Below, piece after piece: positions 53,738 through 63,191 of a DNA stretch of 64,000 nucleotides (position 1 is the first letter of the stretch; each line of letters opens with the position of its first letter). Made by a program: the position numbers and the translations under genes. Below the pieces are notes generated by a model. It was not told the DNA's origin. It made no database searches and saw only the letters and a list, made by a program, of their open reading frames with translations. Source of the stretch: Gilvirhabdus luticola (lineage in GTDB: Bacteria > Bacteroidota > Bacteroidia > Flavobacteriales > Flavobacteriaceae); NCBI RefSeq assembly GCF_032583975.1, contig NZ_JAWHTF010000007.1; one strand, given 5' to 3'.

Positions 53738-56347
53738 ATGAACTTTAATAATTATACTATAAAATCACAAGAAGCTGTTCAGCAAGCACAACAAATTGCA
53801 CAAAGCTTCTCTAATCAACAAATTGAGAATGAGCATATATTTAAAGCTATTTTCGAAGTTGATGAAAATGTACTGCCTTTTATTTTAAAGAAACTTAATG
53901 TAAACATTGCTGTTTTGCAACAGACTTTAACCAAACAAATAGAAAGCTTTGCTAAAGTTTCTGGAGGAGAAATCATGCTATCTCGTGAAGCAGGTAAAAC
54001 TTTGAACGAGGCATCTATTATTGCAAAAAAGATGAATGATGATTTTGTTTCCATTGAGCATTTAATTCTAGCTGTTTTTAAATCAAATAGTAAAATTGCA
54101 CAAATGCTAAAAGATCAAGGCATCACAGAAAAAGATTTAAAAGCCGCTATTGAAGAATTGCGTAAAGGAGACCGTGTTACTTCTCAAAGTCAAGAAGACA
54201 CTTACAATTCTTTGAATAAATATGCTAAAAACTTAAACCAGTTGGCGAAAGATGGTAAATTGGACCCAGTTATTGGTCGTGATGAAGAAATTCGAAGAAT
54301 ACTTCAAATTCTGTCACGAAGAACCAAGAACAATCCAATTTTGGTTGGTGAACCTGGAACTGGCAAAACTGCTATTGCCGAAGGTTTAGCACACAGGATT
54401 GTTGACGGCGATGTACCTGAAAATTTAAAAGAAAAGCAAATTTTTGCACTTGATATGGGTGCTTTGATAGCTGGTGCTAAATACAAAGGAGAATTTGAAG
54501 AGCGCTTAAAAGCTGTTATTAAAGAGGTTACAGAAAGTGATGGCGATATTGTTCTATTTATAGACGAAATTCATACCCTTGTAGGTGCTGGTGGTGGACA
54601 AGGTGCAATGGATGCGGCTAACATATTAAAACCTGCTTTAGCACGCGGTGAATTGCGAGCTATTGGAGCTACGACTTTAGACGAATACCAAAAATATTTT
54701 GAAAAAGACAAGGCTCTAGAAAGACGTTTCCAAAAAGTTATGGTTGATGAACCAGATACAGAAAGTGCCATTTCAATACTTCGAGGAATCAAAGAAAAAT
54801 ACGAAACACATCACAAGGTTCGTATCAAAGATGAAGCCATTATTGGTGCAGTAGAACTTTCAGAACGCTACATCACAAACAGATTTCTTCCTGATAAAGC
54901 CATTGACTTAATGGATGAAGCAGCTTCAAAACTACGCATGGAAATCAATTCGAAACCGGAAGAGTTAGATGTTCTGGATAGAAAAATAATGCAGTTGGAA
55001 ATTGAGATTGAAGCCATTAAGCGTGAAAAGGATGAATCTAAATTAAAAACTTTACGTTCTGATTTAGCCAATTTAAAAGAACAACGTAATGAAATTAATG
55101 CCAAATGGAAAAGTGAAAAAGAAGTTGTAGATAACATTCAGAATACAAAATTAGAAATAGAAAACTTTAAACTTGAAGCAGAACGTGCAGAACGTGATGG
55201 TAACTATGGTAAAGTAGCAGAATTACGCTACGGAAAAATCAAAGAAGCACAGGAGCGACTGGAGAAACTTCAAAAAGAGTTGCAAGAAAACCAATCCGGT
55301 AATTCACTTATTAAAGAAGAAGTAACCTATGACGATATTGCTGAAGTAGTTGCTAAATGGACCGGAATTCCAGTAACCAAAATGTTACAAAGTGAGCGCG
55401 AGAAGCTTCTAAAGCTTGAGGATCAACTCCATAAAAGGGTTGTAGGACAAGAAGAAGCTATTATGGCTGTAAGTGATGCTGTAAGACGCAGTAGGGCTGG
55501 ATTACAAAATCCACAAAAACCAATAGGCACCTTCTTATTTTTAGGAACAACAGGTGTTGGTAAAACCGAATTGGCTAAAGCACTTGCAGAATATCTTTTT
55601 GATGATGAAAATGCCATGACTCGTATAGATATGAGCGAATATCAAGAACGTCACGCTGTGAGCAGATTGGTTGGTGCTCCTCCTGGATATGTTGGTTATG
55701 ATGAAGGCGGACAATTAACAGAAGCTGTAAGACGAAAACCATATTCTGTTGTTTTACTAGATGAAATTGAAAAAGCACATCCCGATACGTTCAATATTCT
55801 ATTACAAGTTTTGGATGAAGGCAGGCTAACAGATAACAAAGGTCGTGTAGCTGATTTTAAAAACACGATCATTATCATGACTTCAAACATGGGAAGTAGT
55901 ATTATTCATGACCGTTTTGAAGCAACAAAAGATATTGATTCTGCAATTGAAGCTGCAAAAGTTGATGTTATGGCGCTATTAAAACAAAGCATACGTCCAG
56001 AATTTTTAAACAGAATTGATGATACCATCATGTTTACACCTTTAACTAAAGCAAACATTACAGCCATTGTAGGTCTTCAATTAAAAGCAATTACCAAAAT
56101 AATTGCAAAACAAGGAATTACTTTTGATGCCACTCCAGAAGCAATTGCATATTTAGCAGAAAAAGGATATAATCCAGAATATGGAGCAAGACCTGTAAAG
56201 CGTGTGATTCAAAAAGAAGTTTTGAATGAATTAAGCAAAGAAATTCTTTCAGGAAGAATTACTACAGACAGTATCATTTTATTGGATTCATTTGATAGTA
56301 GATTAGTTTTCAGAAACCAAGGAGATTTGGTAATTGAGGAATCTTAA
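53738..56347 (+). CDS. clpB: ATP-dependent chaperone ClpB
   Basis: 869 residues, the full disaggregase. It has two N-terminal Clp repeat motifs (1-145), AAA1 with Walker A GEPGTGKT and VLFIDEIHTLVGAGG, the coiled-coil M domain (about 400-530; PEELDVLDRKIMQLEIEIEA), AAA2 with Walker A GTTGVGKT and VVLLDEIEKAHPD, and the C-terminal domain. With DnaK it recovers aggregated proteins after heat stress. No sigma-32-like element was recognised upstream. Tandem hairpins follow the stop. Confidence 0.98.
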   Translation: MNFNNYTIKSQEAVQQAQQIAQSFSNQQIENEHIFKAIFEVDENVLPFILKKLNVNIAVLQQTLTKQIESFAKVSGGEIMLSREAGKTLNEASIIAKKMNDDFVSIEHLILAVFKSNSKIAQMLKDQGITEKDLKAAIEELRKGDRVTSQSQEDTYNSLNKYAKNLNQLAKDGKLDPVIGRDEEIRRILQILSRRTKNNPILVGEPGTGKTAIAEGLAHRIVDGDVPENLKEKQIFALDMGALIAGAKYKGEFEERLKAVIKEVTESDGDIVLFIDEIHTLVGAGGGQGAMDAANILKPALARGELRAIGATTLDEYQKYFEKDKALERRFQKVMVDEPDTESAISILRGIKEKYETHHKVRIKDEAIIGAVELSERYITNRFLPDKAIDLMDEAASKLRMEINSKPEELDVLDRKIMQLEIEIEAIKREKDESKLKTLRSDLANLKEQRNEINAKWKSEKEVVDNIQNTKLEIENFKLEAERAERDGNYGKVAELRYGKIKEAQERLEKLQKELQENQSGNSLIKEEVTYDDIAEVVAKWTGIPVTKMLQSEREKLLKLEDQLHKRVVGQEEAIMAVSDAVRRSRAGLQNPQKPIGTFLFLGTTGVGKTELAKALAEYLFDDENAMTRIDMSEYQERHAVSRLVGAPPGYVGYDEGGQLTEAVRRKPYSVVLLDEIEKAHPDTFNILLQVLDEGRLTDNKGRVADFKNTIIIMTSNMGSSIIHDRFEATKDIDSAIEAAKVDVMALLKQSIRPEFLNRIDDTIMFTPLTKANITAIVGLQLKAITKIIAKQGITFDATPEAIAYLAEKGYNPEYGARPVKRVIQKEVLNELSKEILSGRITTDSIILLDSFDSRLVFRNQGDLVIEES

Positions 56348-56366
56348 TTTTAAGTTAAAAAAACAA

Positions 56367-56394
56367 TAAAACGGATCTCAAACCGTTTTTTATT
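56367..56394 (+). terminator. Rho-independent terminator after clpB
   Basis: AAAACGG and CCGTTTT form a stem with an 8-base loop, followed by a T run, about 20 bp after the clpB stop. Confidence 0.8.
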
Positions 56395-56412
56395 TAGTTG
56401 GTTAGTTAGTAG

Positions 56413-56457
56413 AAAAGCAGCGTGAACTATATATTTAGTAAGCGTTGCTTTTTCTTT
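56413..56457 (+). terminator. Second hairpin with T tract
   Basis: AAAAGCAGCG pairs with CGTTGCTTTT (one G-T pair) around a 20-base loop, followed by TTTCTTTTG. It may be a backup terminator for clpB or part of the leader of the acetyltransferase gene. Confidence 0.45.
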
Positions 56458-56498
56458 TGTAATAATTTTTAAGTTAATATTGTAAAAATTAACTTTTA

Positions 56499-57038
56499 GT
56501 GATTCAAATTTCAGAACATATTCAACTTCAAGAGATTTGTTTTCAAGACCAGAAAAAGCTTGAAAAATTAGTTGCTAAAGTTTATCGTCCTGTATACAAA
56601 CACCTTTGGAAAAATGAAGACTCTAGCTGGTATATTAACAAATTTTATAGTAAAGAAAACCTAAAAAAAGAGTTAAGTAATATTGATGCCGAATATTATT
56701 TCGTAATATTTAAATCTCAAGATGTTGGTATTTTAAGAATTGATTTCAACAGGCCACTTGAAAGTCATATAAAAGATTCTAATGTGTATTTGCACAGAAT
56801 CTATTTAGGAAGTGAAGTACATGGAAAAGGTATTGGAAAGGCTTTATTTAATTGGGTTGAAAAACGTGCAAAAGAAAAAGGGAATAGCTCTATTTGGTTG
56901 AAAGCTATGGATACTCAAGAACAAGCATTGCATTTTTACACCAAACTAGAATATGAAAATATAGGAAAAACATCTTTAGATTTTGAATTAATTAAAAAAG
57001 ACTTTAGTGGGATGATCATTTTTTGGAAACAACTGTAA
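56499..57038 (+). CDS. GNAT family N-acetyltransferase
   Basis: 179 residues from a GTG start. The GNAT core has beta4 (NVYLHRIYLGSEV), motif A GKGIGKALFNWVEKRAKEKG (pyrophosphate-binding QxxGxG/A variant HGKGIGKAL) and the C-terminal KLEYENIGK. It transfers an acetyl group from acetyl-CoA to an amine; the acceptor is not known. Confidence 0.9.
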   Translation: MIQISEHIQLQEICFQDQKKLEKLVAKVYRPVYKHLWKNEDSSWYINKFYSKENLKKELSNIDAEYYFVIFKSQDVGILRIDFNRPLESHIKDSNVYLHRIYLGSEVHGKGIGKALFNWVEKRAKEKGNSSIWLKAMDTQEQALHFYTKLEYENIGKTSLDFELIKKDFSGMIIFWKQL

Positions 57039-57059
57039 AAATCGAGTATCTTAAATTTA

Positions 57060-57067
57060 TATCTTTG
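57060..57067 (+). promoter_or_regulatory. -7 element of the histidine phosphatase gene
   Basis: TATCTTTG matches TAnnTTTG. It lies 17 bp before the ATG at 57085, giving a leader of about 11 bases. Confidence 0.5.
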
Positions 57068-57084
57068 AGCATAAACGAATTCTT

Positions 57085-57603
57085 ATGAAAAAAATAATTC
57101 TCCTTACCTTAATATTATCAACTACTCTAACATCTTGCTTGCAAACCAAAGAAGAGCAATTTAAAACTGAAACATCTACATACTATTTTATCAGGCATGC
57201 AGAAAAAGACAGAAGTGATGCATCTAATAATAATCCGCATCTAATTGAAAAGGGTAAACAACGTGCAGAGCACTGGAAAGACGTTTTTAAAAATATAAAA
57301 TTTGATGCTGTATATTCAACAGACTATCACCGAACTATTGAAACTGCACAACCAACAGCAATAAAAAACAATGTTGAAATTACCTTTTATAATCCAAAAG
57401 AAATCAATATTCAGGGATTTTTAAATAATACTATAGGGAAATCTGTTTTGGTTGTTGGACATAGTAATTCAACACCAGAGTTTGTAAATAAACTTTTAGG
57501 TAAAGAAAAGTATGAGCATATTGACGATAGCAATAATGCCAATCTTTATATTGTTACTGTTTTTGGTGATACCATATCTGATACGGTATTATTTATCGAG
57601 TAA
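57085..57603 (+). CDS. Histidine phosphatase superfamily lipoprotein
   Basis: 172 residues with lipobox LTSC (Cys18). The catalytic RHG-type motif is YFIRHAEKDRS, the second His lies in VVGHSNSTPEF, and the acid/donor is in the DYHRT region (Arg). Exported SixA/PGM-like enzymes of this size hydrolyse phosphate esters of unknown nature. The stop lies 2 bp from the stop of the convergent gene. Confidence 0.88.
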   Translation: MKKIILLTLILSTTLTSCLQTKEEQFKTETSTYYFIRHAEKDRSDASNNNPHLIEKGKQRAEHWKDVFKNIKFDAVYSTDYHRTIETAQPTAIKNNVEITFYNPKEINIQGFLNNTIGKSVLVVGHSNSTPEFVNKLLGKEKYEHIDDSNNANLYIVTVFGDTISDTVLFIE

Positions 57604-57605
57604 AT

Positions 57606-58346
57606 TTATTGAACCGAAATATTTTCAAGCTCTATTTTTGATAAAAGTTTTAGTTTGTTCAGTTGGTACAAACTATCTAATGCATATAAATCAATACTGT
57701 CATTTTCAGATTTATAATTATTATAATCCACAAATCGTAATCCGTTGACATATCTTTCATTATAAGCTTCTCTAAACCTTATACCACCTCCATCTACAAA
57801 ATAGATATATGACAAATAATCTACTTTGTAGGTCTCTGCATTAACATAATAAACAAATACATCTTCATGGTCTTCTCCTCCACCATCTTTATCAAAATCA
57901 ACTTTAATCTTGTGATACTTTTTTCCTTTTATCAACAAGCTGTCCAAATACGTTTTATTTACAGCTTCATCATTCAATCCAAAAGGTAAAACAGAAAAAT
58001 AATGCACGGAGTTCACAGATCTGGCATACTTTACTGCCATAGTATCATGAGGTAAAAATGGCTGGTTATTCAAAAAGCGTTCATAACCAGAATTGGACAA
58101 AACATCTTTGATGACTCCTAAAGAATCCTGAAATTCTCTTTCGTATTGAAATAAACCATCTATACGAATGGCTTTATAATGTCTTCCTCTAAAATCAAAA
58201 TCTATCACTGAATTTTTAAATTTAGAGCCACCAGAAACTTCAATGGATCGATTAATAATGGTATCTACAAAACTACCATCAACATCTATTTTACATCCAG
58301 AAATAAAAATTAAAATCAAAAAAAAGGAAGTCAGTTTCGTCTTCAT
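57606..58346 (-). CDS. DUF6503 family lipoprotein
   Basis: 246 residues with lipobox FISGCK (Cys18). The protein is rich in beta strands in a LolA/LolB-like pattern: IEVSGGSKFKNSVIDFDFRG, then KYHKIKVDFDKDGGG and NAETYKVDYLSYIYFVDGGG. DUF6503 proteins are common in Flavobacteriia and are at times misnamed deoxyribose-phosphate aldolase. A lipid- or lipoprotein-binding role is possible but untested. Confidence 0.75.
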   Translation of the reverse strand: MKTKLTSFFLILIFISGCKIDVDGSFVDTIINRSIEVSGGSKFKNSVIDFDFRGRHYKAIRIDGLFQYEREFQDSLGVIKDVLSNSGYERFLNNQPFLPHDTMAVKYARSVNSVHYFSVLPFGLNDEAVNKTYLDSLLIKGKKYHKIKVDFDKDGGGEDHEDVFVYYVNAETYKVDYLSYIYFVDGGGIRFREAYNERYVNGLRFVDYNNYKSENDSIDLYALDSLYQLNKLKLLSKIELENISVQ

Positions 58347-58400
58347 TTATATACTTTTCTGCAATAAAGTGTAAAGCTATACAATAGTTTTTTTACTTAT

Positions 58401-58430
58401 TTAAAAATTATCTTAAATTATCTACCTTTG
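58401..58430 (+). promoter_or_regulatory. Promoter of smpB (TTA, 19 bp, TACCTTTG), predicted leaderless
   Basis: A near-consensus -33 element TTA (58401-58403) and a perfect -7 element TACCTTTG (58423-58430) are separated by 19 bp. The start site, about 7 bases after the -7, falls at 58437-58438, which is the A of the ATG. Confidence 0.6.
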
Positions 58431-58437
58431 GCAACCC

Positions 58438-58896
58438 ATGCAAAAAAGCATAAACATACAAAATAAAAAAGCTCGGTTTCAATATGAAATATTGGATAAG
58501 TATACGGCAGGTATTGTATTAACCGGTACTGAAATTAAATCCATTAGAAACTGTAAGGCTTCTATTGCAGAAAGCTTTTGTGAGTTTAATGACCGTGGCG
58601 AACTGTTTGTGGTCAATATGACTATTGAAGAATACATCTATGGCACTTACTATAATCATAAACCCAAAGCCACTAGAAAACTATTGTTGAACAAAAAAGA
58701 ACTGAAAAAATTAAATAAAGAAGTTCAAAATACAGGTCTCACCATTATTCCACTTCGGTTATTCATCAATGAAAAAGGGTATGCAAAATTAGAAATTGCT
58801 TTAGCTAAAGGTAAAAAACTTCATGATAAGCGAGAAACCATTCGGGACAGAGATAACAAGCGTAACCTAGACCGAATTAAAAAAACCTATAAATAA
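58438..58896 (+). CDS. smpB: SsrA-binding protein SmpB
   Basis: 152 residues, the standard length. It shows NKKARFQYEILDKYTAGIVL, GTEIKSIRNCKASIAESF, the HKPKATRKLLLNKKEL segment and the basic tail KLHDKRETIRDRDNKRNLDR. SmpB carries tmRNA into stalled ribosomes for trans-translation. The tmRNA gene itself was not found in the window. The promoter sits right against the ATG. Confidence 0.97.
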   Translation: MQKSINIQNKKARFQYEILDKYTAGIVLTGTEIKSIRNCKASIAESFCEFNDRGELFVVNMTIEEYIYGTYYNHKPKATRKLLLNKKELKKLNKEVQNTGLTIIPLRLFINEKGYAKLEIALAKGKKLHDKRETIRDRDNKRNLDRIKKTYK

Positions 58897-58963
58897 TTTA
58901 AGAGATTCTTAACTCTTAAAACTCACTGTTATTCATATTTTGCGGAAATTTTAATTTTTAAAA

Positions 58964-60505
58964 ATGAAGTATCTTTTTAAGTTTTGGTTTATTGCCATTT
59001 CTATCGTTCTGGTTTCATGTGGAAGTAGTAAGAATTCAACTGTTCAAACTCATGACGTTTTCTTTAATGTTAATCTTTTAGATAGATCTGGTGACACCTT
59101 TAAAGTAATCGTTTTACCACCATCTTTAACAGACAGTAACAGTATTTATCAATTTGCATCAACAGCACCAGGAACTTATGCAGTTATGGACATAGGAAGG
59201 TTTGTGCGTTCGTTTAAAGCTTTTGATAGTAAAGGAAACGAAATAGAAACAAAAAAGATTTCGATCAATCAGTACGAACTAACTTCTCCAGAAAGCATTG
59301 CAAAAATTGAATACCACATTGCTGAAACTTGGGATACACCCGTTACAGAAAATAAACTTTATTTAATGTGCGGCACCTCAATTGAAGATGATCATTCTTT
59401 AATTAATGGACAAGGAGTTTTTGGTTATTTCAAAGGAAAACAAGCCAACCCTATTAAAATAAAAATTGATTACCCAGAACAATGGCTTGTAGGCACTGCT
59501 TTAGATAGAACCAATAATGGTATTTATTTAGCAGAAGATTACGATCATGTTGTAGATTCACCCATTCTTCTTGGTGATTTAACAAAGGCATCTATGGATG
59601 TGCAAGGAACAACAATAGATATTTTCACATATTCTAAAACAGGTCTAGTAAAATCTAATCAAATATTAGATTCTATGAGAGACATGCTACTTTCTGCGAG
59701 TGGTTTTTTAAATGGATTGCCAGTAAACAGATATACATTCTTATATCATTTTGAAGATTTAACACAAGGTGCTTGGGAACATTCATATAGTTCTGAATAT
59801 GTTTATAGAGAAGCTCCATGGGAATACCTTGAAAAAAATCTACTGGATGTAGCAGCTCACGAGTTCTTTCATATTGTGACTCCTCTTAATATTCATAGTG
59901 AAGTTGTGGAACAGTTTAATTTTATGACTCCTGTAACATCAGATCATTTATGGTTGTACGAAGGCACTACAGAATGGGCAGCACATATGATGTTATTTCG
60001 TTCTAGATTAAAATCTACGGAAGACTATTTAAACACATTAAGACAGAAAATTATCATCAATAATAATTATTTCAACCCCAATATTAGCCTTGTAGAATTG
60101 GCCAGAACTTCTTATACACCAGAAGGACATAAGCAATATGCAAATATTTACATGAAAGGTGCTTTGGTTGCTGGGCTTCTTGATATAAGACTTCTAGAGC
60201 TTTCTAACGGAGAAAGAGGATTAGCAGATGTAATAAATGAATTAGCCAAAGAATATGGACCTAACAGACCTTTTAATGAAAACACATTTTTTGACGATTT
60301 TGCTGACGAAACACATCCTGAAATAAGTGATTTTTTCGATAAATATGTGAAAGCTTCAGAACCTCTTCCTTTTAAAGAATACTATGAAAAACTAGGAATC
60401 TATTTTGATGAAGCTACTTCAACATTTTCTCTAATGGAAAATCCAACAGATGCTCAACTTGATTTAAGAAACAAGTGGATGAAGCAAATAGTCATAAAGA
60501 GCTAA
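58964..60505 (+). CDS. M61 family metallopeptidase lipoprotein
   Basis: 513 residues with lipobox LVSCGS (Cys19). The N-terminal beta domain (40-200) is typical of M61 glycyl aminopeptidases, and the zinc site is AAHEFFHIVTPLNIHS with a downstream Glu in YEGTTEWAAHMM. The C-terminal PDZ domain found in many M61 members is missing, so the protein is shorter than the 600-620 usual in the family. It likely trims peptides in the periplasm. Confidence 0.9.
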   Translation: MKYLFKFWFIAISIVLVSCGSSKNSTVQTHDVFFNVNLLDRSGDTFKVIVLPPSLTDSNSIYQFASTAPGTYAVMDIGRFVRSFKAFDSKGNEIETKKISINQYELTSPESIAKIEYHIAETWDTPVTENKLYLMCGTSIEDDHSLINGQGVFGYFKGKQANPIKIKIDYPEQWLVGTALDRTNNGIYLAEDYDHVVDSPILLGDLTKASMDVQGTTIDIFTYSKTGLVKSNQILDSMRDMLLSASGFLNGLPVNRYTFLYHFEDLTQGAWEHSYSSEYVYREAPWEYLEKNLLDVAAHEFFHIVTPLNIHSEVVEQFNFMTPVTSDHLWLYEGTTEWAAHMMLFRSRLKSTEDYLNTLRQKIIINNNYFNPNISLVELARTSYTPEGHKQYANIYMKGALVAGLLDIRLLELSNGERGLADVINELAKEYGPNRPFNENTFFDDFADETHPEISDFFDKYVKASEPLPFKEYYEKLGIYFDEATSTFSLMENPTDAQLDLRNKWMKQIVIKS

Positions 60506-60527
60506 AGCAAAAAAATTATTTAGAAAA

Positions 60528-61169
60528 TTAGGATTTATCTTCAAGTAATGGTACAAACCTGAACTCACCAAATTCGTGTTTTTCAAACTCTTTGTCTCCT
60601 TTCCTAATAAAGAGAGTCATGACTTGTACGTCATCTCCAACAGGAATCACAAGCCTACCTCCTATTTTTAATTGTGTCAATAAAGGCTTTGGCACAAATG
60701 GAGCACCTGCAGTAACAATAATTCCATCAAAAGGAGATTCTTCTTCAAGGCCTTTATAGCCATCTCCAAAAATGAGTTTTTTGGGTCGATATCCTAATTT
60801 TGGTAAAAACTTATTGGTTTTCTTAAAGAGTTCTAATTGGCGTTCAATACTGTACAATTTAACACCAAGCTCACACAAAACTGCAGCTTGGTAACCACTG
60901 CCTGTACCTATTTCAAGAATTTTGTCTCCTGCTTTAACTTTTAATAATTCGGTTTGGAAAGCTACAGTATAAGGTTGTGATATGGTTTGGTCTGCGGCAA
61001 TAGGGAATGCTTTGTCTTGGTACGCGTGATCTAAAAAACCCGAATCCATAAATAAATGTCTCGGCACTCTACCAATAGCTTCCAAAACCTTTTCATCTTG
61101 TATTCCTTTAGCCTTTATAACATTAACTAACTTTTGTCGTAATCCTTTGTGCTTAAACGTATCTTTCAA
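60528..61169 (-). CDS. pcm: Protein-L-isoaspartate O-methyltransferase
   Basis: 213 residues. It has VPRHLFMDSGFLDHAYQDKA, QTISQPYTVAFQTELLKV, the SAM-binding EIGTGSGYQAAVLCELG and the post-I motif SIERQLELFKKTNK. It methylates isoaspartyl residues to start repair of aged proteins. Length and motifs are complete. Confidence 0.96.
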   Translation of the reverse strand: MKDTFKHKGLRQKLVNVIKAKGIQDEKVLEAIGRVPRHLFMDSGFLDHAYQDKAFPIAADQTISQPYTVAFQTELLKVKAGDKILEIGTGSGYQAAVLCELGVKLYSIERQLELFKKTNKFLPKLGYRPKKLIFGDGYKGLEEESPFDGIIVTAGAPFVPKPLLTQLKIGGRLVIPVGDDVQVMTLFIRKGDKEFEKHEFGEFRFVPLLEDKS

Positions 61170-61302
61170 CTTATATTGGTGTATTTTCTGTTAAAATTAA
61201 TCAAACATTTTTAAGATAAAAGTTATTTGTGAAAAGAATTTTTAGCAAATAGTGTTTGATACATTTTATTCTATTTTGATATAGATAAATACTTAAAAAC
61301 CT

Positions 61303-61310
61303 TATTTTTG
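61303..61310 (+). promoter_or_regulatory. -7 element of the Gfo/Idh/MocA gene
   Basis: TATTTTTG matches TAnnTTTG, 16 bp before the ATG at 61327. A TTG occurs 24 bp upstream of it, longer than the normal spacer. Confidence 0.45.
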
Positions 61311-61326
61311 TTCAAAACAAAACAAT

Positions 61327-62289
61327 ATGCTAAAAGCAGGTGTTCTTGGTGCTGGGCATTTAGGAAAAATACATTTAAGACTTCTTAATCAATCCAATCA
61401 ATATAAATTAGTTGGTTTTTATGACCAAGATACAGTAAATGCGCAAAAAGTTGCTGATGAATTCGGCTATACACTTTTCAATTCAGTTGAAGAACTTATA
61501 GATGCTGTAGATATGGTAGATATCGTAACACCAACATTATCTCATTACGAGTGTGCCAAACAAGCCATAGCCAAAGGAAAGCATATCTTTATTGAAAAAC
61601 CTATTACCAATACTGTTGAAGAAGCAGAGCATATTAGAGAATTATTGGCCGAAAACAATATCAGAGGTCAGGTTGGTCATGTGGAGCGATTTAATCCAGC
61701 ATTTATTGCGGTAAAAGATAAGGTTGAAAACCCAATGTTTATTGAAACGCATCGGTTGGCAGAATTTAATCCTCGAGGTACAGATGTTCCGGTAGTCTTG
61801 GATTTAATGATTCATGATATCGATATTATTTTAAGCGTTGTAAAATCAGAGGTTAAAAATGTATCTGCCAGTGGTGTTTCAGTCATTAGTGATACACCAG
61901 ATATTGCCAATGCAAGACTGGAATTTGAAAATGGCTGTGTTGCCAATCTTACCGCGAGTAGAATTTCTTTAAAAAACATGCGTAAAACGCGTTTCTTCCA
62001 GAGGGATGCTTACATTTCAGTTGATTTTTTGGAAAAGAAATGTGAAGTGGTAAAGATGAAAGATGCTCCAGAACATCCTGGAGATTTTGATATGATTCTT
62101 CAAAATGCAGAAGGTATTAAAAAGCAAATCTACTTTGACAATCCCAATGTTGGTAGTAACAATGCTATTTTGGACGAATTGGAATCTTTTGCTAATGCCA
62201 TTAACAATAATACTACACCAATAGTAACATTAAACGATGGTACAGAAGCCTTGCGTGTAGCTACACAAATTATAAATTGTTTTAAATAA
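61327..62289 (+). CDS. Gfo/Idh/MocA family oxidoreductase
   Basis: 320 residues. The N-terminal Rossmann domain shows GAGHLGKIHLRLL (8-20), the TPTLSHYECAKQAIAKGKHI region, and the EKP motif IEKPITN, followed by GQVGHVERFNP and the C-terminal alpha/beta substrate domain. It is an NAD(P)-dependent sugar or related dehydrogenase of unclear substrate. The next gene, a 3-hydroxyacyl-CoA dehydrogenase, starts 8 bp later. Confidence 0.92.
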   Translation: MLKAGVLGAGHLGKIHLRLLNQSNQYKLVGFYDQDTVNAQKVADEFGYTLFNSVEELIDAVDMVDIVTPTLSHYECAKQAIAKGKHIFIEKPITNTVEEAEHIRELLAENNIRGQVGHVERFNPAFIAVKDKVENPMFIETHRLAEFNPRGTDVPVVLDLMIHDIDIILSVVKSEVKNVSASGVSVISDTPDIANARLEFENGCVANLTASRISLKNMRKTRFFQRDAYISVDFLEKKCEVVKMKDAPEHPGDFDMILQNAEGIKKQIYFDNPNVGSNNAILDELESFANAINNNTTPIVTLNDGTEALRVATQIINCFK

Positions 62290-62297
62290 ATATTCTA

Positions 62298-63185
62298 ATG
62301 AAAAACGTAGCAGTTATTGGAGCTGGAACTATGGGAAATGGTATTGCTCATTCTTTTGCTCAAAACGGGTTTAAAGTTCAACTTATAGATATTAATGAAT
62401 CTGCATTAAAAAAAGGAATGGAAACTATTACTTCCAATCTTGATAGAATGTTAGCTAAAGAGAAAATAACCGAAGCTCAAAAAGCAGAAACTTTAAATAA
62501 TATTACAACGTTTACAAGTTTAGTAGAAGGTGTAGAATATGCTAGTTTGGTTATTGAAGCTGCAACAGAAAATGTGGAACTTAAACTTAAAATTTTTAGA
62601 CAATTAGACGAAGCCTGCCCAGAAGATACTATTCTGGCTACCAATACATCTTCGATTTCAATTACTCATATAGCATCTGTAACCTCAAGACCAGAAATGG
62701 TTATTGGCATGCATTTTATGAATCCAGTACCAATTATGAAGTTGGTAGAGATTATTCGTGGTTATAATACAAGTGATGAAATCACTAAACTCATTATGGA
62801 TATGTCCAGCGCATTAGGGAAAATTCCTGTTGAGGTTAATGATTATCCAGGTTTTGTAGCTAATAGAATTTTAATGCCCATGATTAATGAATCTATTGAA
62901 ACCCTCTATAACCATGTTGCTGGAGTTCAGGAAATAGATACAGTCATGAAACTCGGTATGGCTCATCCAATGGGTCCATTGCAATTAGCAGATTTTATTG
63001 GGCTTGATGTTTGTCTCTCAATTTTAAATGTCATGTACGAAGGGTTCAAAAACCCTAAATATGCGCCTAGCCCTTTATTGGTAAATATGGTAAGAGCTGG
63101 AAAGCTTGGCATAAAATCTGGAGAAGGTTTTTATGATTACTCTGAAAGCAAGAAAGCAGAAAAAGTTTCTAAACAGTTTTTATAA
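62298..63185 (+). CDS. 3-hydroxybutyryl-CoA (3-hydroxyacyl-CoA) dehydrogenase
   Basis: 295 residues, complete. NAD-binding GAGTMGNGIAHSFAQNG (7-23), the ATNTSSISIT segment, MHFMNPVPIMKLVEI with the catalytic His, and the C-terminal dimerisation domain MGPLQLADFIGLD. It oxidises 3-hydroxyacyl-CoA to 3-ketoacyl-CoA in short-chain fatty acid or butanoate metabolism. A DUF1015 gene begins 6 bp after its stop. Confidence 0.95.
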   Translation: MKNVAVIGAGTMGNGIAHSFAQNGFKVQLIDINESALKKGMETITSNLDRMLAKEKITEAQKAETLNNITTFTSLVEGVEYASLVIEAATENVELKLKIFRQLDEACPEDTILATNTSSISITHIASVTSRPEMVIGMHFMNPVPIMKLVEIIRGYNTSDEITKLIMDMSSALGKIPVEVNDYPGFVANRILMPMINESIETLYNHVAGVQEIDTVMKLGMAHPMGPLQLADFIGLDVCLSILNVMYEGFKNPKYAPSPLLVNMVRAGKLGIKSGEGFYDYSESKKAEKVSKQFL

Positions 63186-63191
63186 TTCAAT

